Virus record (IMG/VR): IMGVR_UViG_3300008107_000074
Coordinates: 1-64,000 of that record
Strand: one strand, 5' to 3'
Source of the DNA: a virus
DNA length: 64,000 nucleotides
The notes beneath the pieces are model-generated. The model was not told where the DNA came from. It did not search any database and was given only the letters and a program-made list of their open reading frames with translations. Positions 16,038 to 25,892 of this stretch are shown in pieces; the first letter of the stretch is position 1; every line of letters starts with the position of its first letter. Position numbers and translations under genes: made by a program.

Positions 16038-18959
16038 TTAATTACATGTTCCAGTGCTTGTAAAAGTACCGTCACCATCATTCGTAACTTGAGGTGTTGG
16101 TGTTAAATAACCACAGTATGTCTCAGTTGTACCATTCCCAACAGTAATAAATTGAAGGGTACCGGTACAGTCAGTATAACTAAATGTGGTATGACCTCCT
16201 GTTCCTGTCGTTCCTCCATCGAATTCCCATAGTATGTCACATGGAGTAGCCGAACTGGTTGGGGTGAGTGTTGGTGTTGGGGTATTTGTTGGTGTTACTG
16301 TATTGGTAGAAGTCACGGTCGGTGTTGGTGTTACAGTTTCAGTTGGTGTAACTGTATTAGTAGGTGTTACAGTATTCGTTGGGGTTACGGTCGGTGTTGG
16401 TGTTACAGTTTCAGTTGGTGTAACTGTATTAGTAGGTGTTATTGTTGGTGTTGATGTGGGCGAACCACCGGGTGATGTTGTAATTGTTGGAGTTACTGTA
16501 TTAGTAGGTGTTACAGTATTCGTTGGGGTTACGGTCGGTGTTGGTGTTAAAGTATTGGTGGGTGTGGGTGTTACAAGTGGTATGATTGAATCGGAGCAAA
16601 TACCCACCCTAGAACCTGAGGCACCACCATTACCTGATATGGTCATCGAGATAAATGGTGTTGAATTTGTTATTATGAATTTTCCACCACCATTGACAAA
16701 AAGTGGTGCGGTTGAGCCACCAATAATTGTGTTACCTGTTATTGTTACATAACAACTTAACGGTGAAGATATTGTGGGGGTACCTGTATTTGTTGTAAAT
16801 GTGAAATCTTCATCACTAGTACCACCCATACCGGTTATAAAAACAACTAAATCATTTACTGGTGAACTAAAATTGTATCTATATGAGAAAGGTCCTGAAT
16901 TTCCTAAAAAGTTATGATAGTCGGTCATTACAATAGTGTCACCAACACAGGATGACGTGTATCCAGATGTATTTTCGGTAACACTACCACTATATGTTGA
17001 TGTTATAGAAACACCGTTCACTGTCGAGGGGACATAAACGCTATCGTTACAAGTATACCCTGTTGATGGTGTACTACTAACAGTTGGTGTTGGGGTAAGT
17101 GTTGGTGTATTCGTAGGAGTCGCACTCTGAGTCGGTGTTACTGTTGGGGTGGGTGATGATATCGGTGTCGACGAACTATCACAACAATCATCCAAATTAA
17201 CTCTAAAAACTTGTTCACAACAACCTTCACAATCAATTCTAACATATATCTCCATTAATGTTGGGTCTATACCTGTAATATCACAAATATCTCCTGTGGA
17301 CATACTTGTACATGAAGTTATACCTGTTATGTTAGTTGAAGTTAATCCGGTATAGACCGTACAATTTGTATAATTAGAACCGGAATTAAATGAAATCTTA
17401 ACGCCTTTTGGGGTGACCAAATCGTTTACACAACCTGAAGGTGTAACAGTAGGTGTAGGGGTTTTTGTTGGGGTGTTGGTGGGTGTTGGGGTTGGCGAAC
17501 CACCAGGTGTTGATGTAACTGATGGTGTAACGCTAGGTGTTAGAGTCGGTGTTGATGTTACTGTAAGTGTAACTGTCGGTGTTAAAGACGGAGTTGTTGA
17601 AGGTGTTTCACTTGGTGTATTAGAGGGTGTTGCCGATGGTGAAGTAGTTGGTGTGGGCGAACCTCCTGGTGATGAAGTAACTGTAGGTGTAACTGTATTT
17701 GTAGGGGTTGATGTATTGGTTGGAGTTACTGATGGTGAGGTAGTTGGTGTGGGTGTAGGTGAATCGCCTGGTGATGAAGTAACTGTAGGTGTAACTGTAT
17801 TTGTGGGAGTTGATGTATTGGTTGGTGTAGGTGAACCGCCAGGTGAAGTTGTGACTGTAGGTGTAACTGTATTTGTAGGAGTTACTGTTGGTGTGACAGA
17901 TACAGTTGAAACCGGCGAACTTGTTGGTGTTACTGTTGGTGTTACTGTTGGTGTGACAGATACAGTTGAAGCTGGTGAACTTGTTGGTTCAGGAGTGACT
18001 GTAGGTGTGACTGTCGGAGTACTAGTTAATGTAGGTGTTGGGACCGGTAGTGAGTCACAATTTTGGTAGTCCTCACAACCACCATTAGGATTCACAACTA
18101 TATTAGTTGGGTCACTGAATGTAATTGTTTGATTGTCAAAACATACACATTGATAAACCGTAGCAAAAGGTGCGATGGTTCCGGAAGTTTGAAGCAAACC
18201 ATAACAATCAGTATATGAATATGTAATTGTATTTCCATCTTCACTTATGATTTGTTTACACACACAATCCGTACATATTGATGGTGTTGGTGTTGGGGTG
18301 GGGGATAGTGTTGGTGTTACAGTGTTAGTTGGTGTGGGTGTAACTGTTTTAGTAAGTGTTGGAGTTGGGGTTGGGGTTTCTGTGGGTGTTTCTGAAGGTG
18401 TTGGGGTTGGGGTTTCTGTGGGTGTTTCTGTTGGAGTTGGGGTTTCTGTGGGTGTTTCTGTTGGAGTTGGTGTCGGGGTTGGTGAAGGACATGATGGACA
18501 CTCACCAGCTGTACAACTTGGTTGTGAAACCCACGTCCCAGTGTCGTCAACTGTTGCGGTTGAAGGGCCCGACGCAACCGCAATATAACAATCCGTATTG
18601 TCAGTGTATACACTACCTACTATATAATTTAATCCACTTTGTACTTCATAAATAGTGCCTCCTTGTTCACAACATTTTTCAAAAAAAGTGGTTTCTTGAC
18701 ATTGTGAACCACTATCATTTGCAGTACTATTCGATGCGGTTAATGGAGAATCGTTTTTAAAATAATATAAACTAGGTAATCCATTTTGTATGTCGGTACA
18801 AATAGTATAACTACCATTTGAAAAACTTGTTGTTGTAAGTACACCATTACAGTTGTAATAAGCAACATACACCTTACCATTATTAACAGGGTTAGTGTTA
18901 CCGGTGGCATTACCGGTATCCAATGAACTTATTGTGACGTTATATAATTGACAAGCCAT
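16038..18959 (-). CDS. Modular Thr-Pro-linked virion adhesin-like protein, 973 aa
   Basis: Five Cys-containing beta modules are joined by Thr/Pro-rich linkers ([35 protein letters not shown]). Module 1 covers about 1-160 and has YYNCNGVLTTTSFSNGSYTIC. Module 2 has YSYTDCYGLLQTSG...CVC. Module 3 is CC-rich (DCEGCCEQVF, DDCCD). Module 4 is the largest (about 160 aa). Module 5 is C-terminal, with FSYTDCTGTLQ and a final Cys. The Y-x-D-C-x-G pattern recurs in its neighbours. The architecture suggests an extended fibre with binding domains on flexible or glycosylatable stalks. No chaperone or peptidase domain is seen. Function as a receptor-binding or surface decoration protein is inferred from position and design. 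Confidence 0.75.
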   Translation of the reverse strand: MACQLYNVTISSLDTGNATGNTNPVNNGKVYVAYYNCNGVLTTTSFSNGSYTICTDIQNGLPSLYYFKNDSPLTASNSTANDSGSQCQETTFFEKCCEQGGTIYEVQSGLNYIVGSVYTDNTDCYIAVASGPSTATVDDTGTWVSQPSCTAGECPSCPSPTPTPTPTETPTETPTPTETPTETPTPTPSETPTETPTPTPTLTKTVTPTPTNTVTPTLSPTPTPTPSICTDCVCKQIISEDGNTITYSYTDCYGLLQTSGTIAPFATVYQCVCFDNQTITFSDPTNIVVNPNGGCEDYQNCDSLPVPTPTLTSTPTVTPTVTPEPTSSPASTVSVTPTVTPTVTPTSSPVSTVSVTPTVTPTNTVTPTVTTSPGGSPTPTNTSTPTNTVTPTVTSSPGDSPTPTPTTSPSVTPTNTSTPTNTVTPTVTSSPGGSPTPTTSPSATPSNTPSETPSTTPSLTPTVTLTVTSTPTLTPSVTPSVTSTPGGSPTPTPTNTPTKTPTPTVTPSGCVNDLVTPKGVKISFNSGSNYTNCTVYTGLTSTNITGITSCTSMSTGDICDITGIDPTLMEIYVRIDCEGCCEQVFRVNLDDCCDSSSTPISSPTPTVTPTQSATPTNTPTLTPTPTVSSTPSTGYTCNDSVYVPSTVNGVSITSTYSGSVTENTSGYTSSCVGDTIVMTDYHNFLGNSGPFSYRYNFSSPVNDLVVFITGMGGTSDEDFTFTTNTGTPTISSPLSCYVTITGNTIIGGSTAPLFVNGGGKFIITNSTPFISMTISGNGGASGSRVGICSDSIIPLVTPTPTNTLTPTPTVTPTNTVTPTNTVTPTITTSPGGSPTSTPTITPTNTVTPTETVTPTPTVTPTNTVTPTNTVTPTETVTPTPTVTSTNTVTPTNTPTPTLTPTSSATPCDILWEFDGGTTGTGGHTTFSYTDCTGTLQFITVGNGTTETYCGYLTPTPQVTNDGDGTFTSTGTCN

Positions 18960-18962
18960 TTA

Positions 18963-19313
18963 TTACGTTATTTGAACAACATTAACATTAAATGCACATG
19001 GGTAGTAACAATCACTACATCTTAAATCAACTAATGCTAATTGATAACCACCTTGCAATTTTGGTACCGATGATGGTACAGGGTTTATGTGTCCGTCACA
19101 GTGTTCCACAAATACAAAAATTTGTGGTATGTTATCCAATAAACTTATATTAAACGTATATCCCGTTGATATTGGAATTAAAACTTCAACCCCATTGATA
19201 TAATTTGCATCATCAATATTATGTGTTAACCCTGTGTAGATATAGTACCCGTTACAAGGTGTTTGTCCTGAAAAATTTGATATTGTTACTGAGTATGTTA
19301 CTAATGACGGCAT
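18963..19313 (-). CDS. Small Cys-containing beta protein, 116 aa, fibre cluster
   Basis: Begins MPSLVTYSVTISNFSGQTPC and reads as a single beta-sandwich-sized bead with no Thr-Pro linker. Cysteines occur at about positions 19, 69, 98, 101 and 105 (RCSDCYYPC near the end). Its style matches the N-terminal beads of the neighbouring linked proteins, so it may be a free-standing bead or a cap of the same fibre. Three bases separate it from the 973-aa gene, and a TATTTAT element (19320-19326) precedes the ATG by six bases. Confidence 0.65.
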   Translation of the reverse strand: MPSLVTYSVTISNFSGQTPCNGYYIYTGLTHNIDDANYINGVEVLIPISTGYTFNISLLDNIPQIFVFVEHCDGHINPVPSSVPKLQGGYQLALVDLRCSDCYYPCAFNVNVVQIT

Positions 19314-19338
19314 TATTTCATAAATATAAATTCAATGT

Positions 19339-20187
19339 TTAATTACAATAATCGGGATTTAAATCACAATCTATAAATGCAATACCACAATAGTTAGGGT
19401 CTGTTATGGTTCCACTTAAACCGGTTTGTGCAACTAAGTATTCACCAGCACTTGGATTGAGTGTAATATTTCCACTATCCTGTGATGAACCAATGAATAT
19501 TTGCCATTGTGGTGATGTGTATACCGCAATTACCACCCCTGAACTATTAACCTTATAAAAAGTAATTGGGATATTTGAAGTGGCGGTTGTTACACTACCT
19601 AAATTATCTTTTAGTGTCCAAGTAACTTCATATTGTATATTTTCATCTATCGTTTCAATACTGTACCATAAACAATATGATGAAGGGGTGTTTTGTGTTG
19701 GAGTAGGAGTTGGAGTCTTGGTAACTGTTGGGGTTGGTGATAAACCAGGAGTTTTTGTTGGAGTAGGGGTTGGTGTAATTGAAGCGTTCGGTGTCTTAGA
19801 TGGTGTAGCGGTAACTGTTGGTGTTTTTGTAACTGTAGGTGTTGGGGTTGGGGTTCTTGTAACTGTAGGTGTTGGAGTTGGACTTATTGGTGGGTCACAC
19901 TGTACCTCAACACTAAAACATAGTGTATCATAACAAGGAAACGCTTTACTATCGTGAGTGTAAATATTTTTAATTATATAACGACCTGTAGTGTCGTCTG
20001 TCATTTTAACCCAATATTGAGTATTAAAACTTAAGTTTGTAATTGTAACAGCTGTAAGAGTTAAACCTGTTGCGTAAAGTGTAAATGTTGAATTGTTCGT
20101 TTCAGGATACGGGCTATCACCGGACTTGTATCTAATTGAGTACGTACCATCATTGATTATATTGTATAAACGAACATTTAATCCCAT
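19339..20187 (-). CDS. Two-bead Thr-Pro-linked virion protein, 282 aa
   Basis: Residues 1-100 form a fibronectin-like beta bead ([37 protein letters not shown]). A linker of about 70 residues follows ([23 protein letters not shown] and similar). A second bead covers about 172-282 ([19 protein letters not shown] ... [12 protein letters not shown]). This is the smallest example of the bead-linker-bead design in the cluster. The FN3-like impression of bead 1 rests on strand pattern only. Probably a fibre or virion decoration subunit. Confidence 0.7.
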   Translation of the reverse strand: MGLNVRLYNIINDGTYSIRYKSGDSPYPETNNSTFTLYATGLTLTAVTITNLSFNTQYWVKMTDDTTGRYIIKNIYTHDSKAFPCYDTLCFSVEVQCDPPISPTPTPTVTRTPTPTPTVTKTPTVTATPSKTPNASITPTPTPTKTPGLSPTPTVTKTPTPTPTQNTPSSYCLWYSIETIDENIQYEVTWTLKDNLGSVTTATSNIPITFYKVNSSGVVIAVYTSPQWQIFIGSSQDSGNITLNPSAGEYLVAQTGLSGTITDPNYCGIAFIDCDLNPDYCN

Positions 20188-20250
20188 TTTTTAATTATTG
20201 ATTTCTATATTTGATAAATATAAAAAATCCTATTTTATAGTAAAGTTATT

Positions 20251-22815
20251 TTAACATCCATCACCAATTGTATACTGAGTAGTTACCGAACCAGAAACTA
20301 CTTCATAAATTACACTTCCAATTTGAAAAAACCCATCAAATGTTGTTGTTAAGTTATTATTCGTGTAGATGGTAACACCTGAATCATAAATATTGACCAC
20401 ATTTGGTAATGTGTATAATGTTACACTATACGAACCTGAACACAACACAACCCCACTACAGTAATTTGTACATCCAACCATATTCCATTCTTGATATGTC
20501 GGACTAGGTGTTGGTGTAACTGATGGAGTTTTAGTTGGGGTTGGGGTTTTAGTTAAAGTAGGGGTTGGGGTTGGGGAAACCGCTACCAAGGATGAACCAC
20601 AAATTTCGTATAGAGCATTATCATTTATACCATATATTGTATTTGTCGGTACATACAAAGGTTTAGAAATACCGTCACCAATAATTTCACTAAATATACC
20701 TGTTGTCGGGTCTAGAACACCTAAGAATCCATCTGACAATGTTGAATATCTGCTAATATATAATTTACCGTTATCAGGATTATATATCATAGACCTTGTT
20801 GAGCCAAAAATCCAAGTTGCTCCCGATATTGAATTTAAAGTAAGTGTGGTGTTTGTTGCAACATCTATTTTGTATACCGTAGACGCACTAACTAAATAAA
20901 TAATATTGTTCGTCACATCCAAAGCAATTAAACTTGCTGAGGTGATTGGTAGTGATGTACCATCTAACGAAATAGTATTACCAGAACAAGAATATATTCT
21001 ACCACTCTGAGCGAAATATAATTTATTATTATTAGGATTGTAAACAGTCGCTTCAGGGTTTGATAAAGTTATACCTGTAATTTGGTTTGTAAAAGTATCT
21101 GTTGAACCATCTATGACACTAATTTGTGAAACTGAAAAATTTCCACCTGTTTGACTAAATGCATAAATTTTATTTAAAACAGAATTATATTCAATTTTTC
21201 CTAAACCTGATGTTATTCCCGAAATTGATATTGACGATGTTGTGTTTGTGTTTAAATTTCTTATTAACATTTTAACAGGAAATGATGATTCCCAACTGTA
21301 TAATTTGTTGTTAGTTGAGTTATATCCTAATAATAAACTACTTCCTGACCATGTAAATTCATTTGTTAAACTTGTTGAATTTGGGACAAAAGATTGTACA
21401 ACACTTGATGCGTTTAGAACGTATGCTTTGTTATTTGATGATGAATAAACCATACCTTGTCTACCAACGGCAGAATATGAATTCGTTGCGGCAAGAGTAT
21501 TTCTAACTGAATCACTACAACCACCTGATGGTGTTGGGGTCAGGGTCGGGGTTACGGTATTAGTAGGTGTTACACTTGGGGTCGCAACTGGATTACCGGA
21601 TGGACTTGGTGTTGGGGTTTTTGTTGGGGTCGGGGTTGGAGATACAATAGGTACAGGTAATGTAAAATTCACAGAATTAGTACACGTACCAGTACTTTGA
21701 ACTGTAAATGTTGTTATTGAATAACACACAAGTGCGGTATACCCAGATAATAATTGAGATGTTGTCACACCAGTTGCAATTAATACTATAGTTCCTCCTG
21801 TTGTTGTTCCCGAAATATTATAAGGTCCGGCTTGCGTTAAAAAATAAATTGGGTGTAATGAGAATGTATATTGAGTACATCCTGTAGGTACTAGTGAAGG
21901 TGATGGGGTTACTGTGGGTGTTACACTAACAGTTACCGAAGGTGTTAATGAAGGGGTATTTGTGGGTGTATTTGTTGGTGTAACCGAAGGTGTCGAACCT
22001 AACGTACTTGACGGTGTATTTGTGGGTGTATTTGTTGGTGTAACCGAAGGTGTCGGAGTTAGACTTGGAGTTTTTGTTGGAGTTACAGTATTTGTTGGGG
22101 TTGGGGTTTCGGAAGGAGTTTCGGAAGGAGTTTGTGTTAATGTGGGTGTTGGAGTTGGGGTCACACTCGGACAAACTACAGTACAGAAACCATTGAAAGA
22201 TATCCCTGCATATGGGTAACTCGGGTCGTAACAAACATATGTTGGTGAAAATGAACCACTATGATATACACCACAACAGTCCGTATAATACCAATTTGGT
22301 GAATCGGTTATACCTGAGTAACATAAAGTTGGTGTGGGTGTTGGAGTAGGGGTAGGAGTTGGACTTGGTGGTGTTAAACAGTCAATACAATTTGTAAAAA
22401 GAGCATTTTCAGAAATTAATTGTGCAACAGTATAATTGTAAGTGGTGCTACCAGTGCCTTGTTCATAAACTCCTGTATAGTTGTAACATGTACCATCATA
22501 AGAAATTGTTGCACCTGTACTTTGGAAATACTGATTAACTTCTGAATTTTTTAAACCAAAGTAAACAAATGCCCCTGGTATTTGGCAATGTTCAAATTGC
22601 CACCCATTAAAATCGTCGTTACATTGTTCACAGGTTGTATAACCACTAAAAATAACCGTACCTGACGGTCCACCTCCGACATTTCCTGTTGAAGACCAAC
22701 ATTGGTAATCAGCAAAAATCGTGTCACCCGATAATACTAAACTGTCATCGACGACAAAATCATAGTATGACGCTGGGTCTAAACAATTTTGAAATGTTAT
22801 TATTTGTGCTGGCAT
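20251..22815 (-). CDS. Thr-Pro-linked virion protein carrying a beta-propeller bead, 854 aa
   Basis: Five beads are separated by Thr-Pro linkers. Bead 1 (about 1-148) is Cys-rich. Bead 2 has NWYYTDCCGVYHSG. Bead 3 (about 310-390) is immunoglobulin-like. Bead 4 (about 430-745) is a repeat domain of YNPxNNKLYxxx blades: YNSTNNKLYSW, YNSVLNKIYAF, YNPNNNKLYFAQ, VTNNIIYLVS and YNPDNGKLYIS. These are typical of YncE/NHL-like beta-propellers. Bead 5 is a C-terminal Cys bead (CTNYCSGVVLC ... YTIGDGC). Propellers often bind glycans or proteins, so this bead is a candidate receptor-binding domain. Neighbours share the linkers and the Y-x-D-C-x-G pattern. Confidence 0.75.
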   Translation of the reverse strand: MPAQIITFQNCLDPASYYDFVVDDSLVLSGDTIFADYQCWSSTGNVGGGPSGTVIFSGYTTCEQCNDDFNGWQFEHCQIPGAFVYFGLKNSEVNQYFQSTGATISYDGTCYNYTGVYEQGTGSTTYNYTVAQLISENALFTNCIDCLTPPSPTPTPTPTPTPTLCYSGITDSPNWYYTDCCGVYHSGSFSPTYVCYDPSYPYAGISFNGFCTVVCPSVTPTPTPTLTQTPSETPSETPTPTNTVTPTKTPSLTPTPSVTPTNTPTNTPSSTLGSTPSVTPTNTPTNTPSLTPSVTVSVTPTVTPSPSLVPTGCTQYTFSLHPIYFLTQAGPYNISGTTTGGTIVLIATGVTTSQLLSGYTALVCYSITTFTVQSTGTCTNSVNFTLPVPIVSPTPTPTKTPTPSPSGNPVATPSVTPTNTVTPTLTPTPSGGCSDSVRNTLAATNSYSAVGRQGMVYSSSNNKAYVLNASSVVQSFVPNSTSLTNEFTWSGSSLLLGYNSTNNKLYSWESSFPVKMLIRNLNTNTTSSISISGITSGLGKIEYNSVLNKIYAFSQTGGNFSVSQISVIDGSTDTFTNQITGITLSNPEATVYNPNNNKLYFAQSGRIYSCSGNTISLDGTSLPITSASLIALDVTNNIIYLVSASTVYKIDVATNTTLTLNSISGATWIFGSTRSMIYNPDNGKLYISRYSTLSDGFLGVLDPTTGIFSEIIGDGISKPLYVPTNTIYGINDNALYEICGSSLVAVSPTPTPTLTKTPTPTKTPSVTPTPSPTYQEWNMVGCTNYCSGVVLCSGSYSVTLYTLPNVVNIYDSGVTIYTNNNLTTTFDGFFQIGSVIYEVVSGSVTTQYTIGDGC

Positions 22816-22859
22816 TTATTACTATTCTTTCTATAAATACTTAAATCATTATTTTATCA

Positions 22860-25800
22860 TTAACATGCTTCTCCACAAAATGTGTTACAATAATCACCAC
22901 AACCAGTACCGTATGTATATTGCGAAGTATATATTGGTGGTACGAAGTTTCCTCTAAACAATATAAACACATTTGTCACTCTCATAAGACAAACGCTATA
23001 ATTACCAGGGGCGTTATAACCTTGTGTTGTGAATGTACCATCACAACATTGGTATGCAAAGTATACTTGATTATCATCTGAGGCTGTTAAATCATTAATA
23101 TCAACAAAAAAGTCTGTACACAAACAATCACCACAAGCACCATCATACGTTATCTCCCCACCATAAGGACCTAATACACTTGGAATACTACATGAACATA
23201 TCTCAATTGTACCACTTGCTGGGTACACATTTGGGTCAAGTATTTCTGTGGGTGTTCCTCCACCGCAACAAGTGGTATAGTTAACTATATTACCAGGTCC
23301 TAATCCTGTAATAATATATGACTCACAAACACATGGTGGAGTTGGGGTTGGGGTCGGAGTTGGAGTTGGGGTTGGGGTTGATGACGGATTTGAAACCGGA
23401 GATGGTGTTGGAGTGTTTGTTGGAGTGTTTGTTGGAGTTACAGTCTTGGTTGGTGTATTTGTAGGAGTATTGGTTGGTGTTAAAGTTGGAGTAACTGTCC
23501 TTGTTGGAGTATTTGTAGGGGTAAAGGTTGGAGTTACAGTCTTGGTTGGAGTATTTGTAGGGGTAAAGGTTGGAGTTACAGTCTTGGTTGGTGTATTTGT
23601 AGGGGTAAAGGTTGGAGTTACAGTCTTGGTTGGTGTATTTGTAGGAGTATTGGTTGGTGTTAAAGTTGGAGTAACTGTCCTTGTTGGTGTATTTGTCGGT
23701 GTTTTTGTTGGGGTTAAAGTTGGTGTAACTGTTGGTGTAACTGTTGGGGTTGGTGAAGGACAAGGGTGATAAGTTTCACATTCAGTACATGTATTGTATG
23801 TACCATACGCAGTGATTGCGGAACCAGGTACTCCTGGTCCGACTGAGTTTGTAACAAAATAACAACAACCATTAATTGATATATAACGGTTTACTAAAAG
23901 ATTTGGGTTAAATCCATTTTGACAACCAAATTGAATTGTATATTGTCCTGTTGTACCACAACATCCACATCTTTGTAAATCGAAAATCCAAGTGGCGCAT
24001 GGGTTAGCTCCAATACATGTTTCACATGTATCAACACTAAATGATGATGGTGGATAATACCCGTCAACCCCACTAAAGTTTGGTGGTGAGTAGGTTTGAC
24101 TATAACCTTCAACAAAATAACAACATCCATTTATAACAATAGTTTGACCTTGTGAAATACCGCTTTGAACATAGGTCAAATTAGTTGTTATACTTAAATA
24201 AGAAATAGTATTACCTAAAATACCACCATCACAACATGGTAATAAATAAACATAACCAACCTGTAAGGATGGTGATGGTGTTACTGTGCTTGTTGGTGTT
24301 AATGTAGGAGTTAAAGTTGGTGTAACTGTTTTTGTTGGTGTATTGGTAGGGGTTACGGATGGTGTTCTCGTAGGAGTAACACTATTGGTTGGGGTGTTAG
24401 TCGGGGTTAAAGTTGGTGTAACTGTTCTTGTTGGTGTATTGGTAGGGGTTACCGTAGGGCTAACAGTGGCGGCTGGAGTTCTTGTTGGAGTAACAGTATT
24501 TGTTGGGGTATTGGTTGGTGTGAGAGTTGGTGTAACTGTTCTTGTTGGTGTATTGGTAGGGGTTACCGTATTCGTAGGTGTAACAGTTCTGGTTGGTGTT
24601 GGTGTCGGGGTTGGTGATGGACAAAAATTTAGAGTTTCTCCTAAACATTGTGCACAACTTGTCTGAACAGTAGTGTAAATCGTACCTCCAGGTCCTACCT
24701 GTTGCACATACGTTGCACATAACTGAATGTCTTGTAAATAAAATACCGTACCTAACAATGTACCTAATGGTACTTGACCATAATAAACATTGGTGTCACC
24801 AGGACAACATGATTCAAATCTAGCAGCAACATACTGAGGACTAGCCGTTGGGGTTACTGTTTTGGTTGGTGTCAATGTTGGTGTAACAGTATTTGTTGGA
24901 GTGTTAGTTGGTGTTACGGTTGGACTAACTGTGGCAGCCGGTGTTCTTGTTGGTGTAACAGTATTTGTTGGGGTATTTGTTGGAGTTACCGTAGGACTAA
25001 CAGTGGCTGCTGGAGTTCTTGTTGGGGTATTGGTTGGGGTAACAGTATTTGTGGGGGTTACTGTGTTCGTTGGGGTATTGGTAGGTGTATTTGTTGGTGT
25101 TAATGTTGGACTAACAGTAGCCGCTGGTGTTCTTGTTGGTGTAACAGTATTTGTTGGGGTATTTGTTGGAGTTACCGTATTTGTTGGAGTATTAGTTGGG
25201 GTGTTAGTTGGTGTTACAGTGTTGGTTGGTGTATTAGTTGGAGTTAAAGTTGGTGTAACTGTTCTTGTTGGTGTATTGGTAGGTGTAACTGTATTCGTAG
25301 GGGTGACTGTATTAGTTGGAGTGTTGGTTGGAGTATTAGTTGGAGTTAAGGTTGGACTAACAGTGGCAGCTGGTGTTCTTGTCGGGGTTACGGTATTAGT
25401 AGGGGTATTGGTTGGAGTTACCGTATTTGTTGGAGTATTAGTTGGGGTGTTGGTTGGAGTAACAGTGTTGGTTGGGGTGTTAGTAGGGGTGTTGGTCGGT
25501 GTAACTGTATTTGTTGGAGTAACAGTATTAGTAGGTGTGTTTGTTGGTGTGTTAGTCGGTGTTAATGTTGGACTAACAGTAGCCGCTGGTGTTCTCGTAG
25601 GAGTTACAGTATTGGTAGGAGTATTGGTAGGAGTAACGGTGTTTGTTGGGGTGTTTGTAGGAGTATTGGTTGGTGTTACAGTATTGGTTGGAGTATTGGT
25701 TGGTGTAAAAGTTGGTGTAACAGTTTTTGTTGGTGTATTAGTAGGAGTATTGGTCGGTGTGACAGTGTTGGTTGGTGTTACTGTATTTGTTGGAGTATTG

Positions 25801-25892
25801 GTTGGGGTATTGGTTGGTGTAAGGGTAGGACTAACAGTGGCTGCCGGAGTTCTTGTTGGAGTAACAGTATTGGTTGGGGTATTGGTTGGTGT
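22860..25892 (-). CDS. C-terminal part of the giant Thr-Pro repeat protein (third reading frame)
   Basis: The frame is open from 25892 to the stop at 22860 (1010 codons). It has no ATG, and the first usable codon is a TTG at 24875 inside the repeat array, so it reads as a continuation of the giant gene rather than an independent gene. About 340 residues continue the Thr-x array, including recurrent TPAATVSPT units. Then come Cys-rich beads ([16 protein letters not shown], two NGCCYFV modules, [28 protein letters not shown]) separated by short Thr-Pro linkers. The protein ends CNTFCGEAC. Paired CC motifs suggest disulfide or metal-stabilised tip domains. It is joined to the upstream frame at 25893 by one extra base. 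Confidence 0.6.
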   Translation of the reverse strand, partial: TPTNTPTNTVTPTRTPAATVSPTLTPTNTPTNTPTNTVTPTNTVTPTNTPTNTPTKTVTPTFTPTNTPTNTVTPTNTPTNTPTNTVTPTNTPTNTVTPTRTPAATVSPTLTPTNTPTNTPTNTVTPTNTVTPTNTPTNTPTNTVTPTNTPTNTPTNTVTPTNTPTNTVTPTRTPAATVSPTLTPTNTPTNTPTNTVTPTNTVTPTNTPTRTVTPTLTPTNTPTNTVTPTNTPTNTPTNTVTPTNTPTNTVTPTRTPAATVSPTLTPTNTPTNTPTNTVTPTNTVTPTNTPTRTPAATVSPTVTPTNTPTNTVTPTRTPAATVSPTVTPTNTPTNTVTPTLTPTKTVTPTASPQYVAARFESCCPGDTNVYYGQVPLGTLLGTVFYLQDIQLCATYVQQVGPGGTIYTTVQTSCAQCLGETLNFCPSPTPTPTPTRTVTPTNTVTPTNTPTRTVTPTLTPTNTPTNTVTPTRTPAATVSPTVTPTNTPTRTVTPTLTPTNTPTNSVTPTRTPSVTPTNTPTKTVTPTLTPTLTPTSTVTPSPSLQVGYVYLLPCCDGGILGNTISYLSITTNLTYVQSGISQGQTIVINGCCYFVEGYSQTYSPPNFSGVDGYYPPSSFSVDTCETCIGANPCATWIFDLQRCGCCGTTGQYTIQFGCQNGFNPNLLVNRYISINGCCYFVTNSVGPGVPGSAITAYGTYNTCTECETYHPCPSPTPTVTPTVTPTLTPTKTPTNTPTRTVTPTLTPTNTPTNTPTKTVTPTFTPTNTPTKTVTPTFTPTNTPTKTVTPTFTPTNTPTRTVTPTLTPTNTPTNTPTKTVTPTNTPTNTPTPSPVSNPSSTPTPTPTPTPTPTPPCVCESYIITGLGPGNIVNYTTCCGGGTPTEILDPNVYPASGTIEICSCSIPSVLGPYGGEITYDGACGDCLCTDFFVDINDLTASDDNQVYFAYQCCDGTFTTQGYNAPGNYSVCLMRVTNVFILFRGNFVPPIYTSQYTYGTGCGDYCNTFCGEAC

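Noticed and set aside
24873-24875. TTG at 24875 as the true start of a separate 671-aa gene
   Set aside because: It falls inside the Thr-Pro array with no leader or promoter, and the frame is open far upstream, so continuation of the giant gene explains it better.
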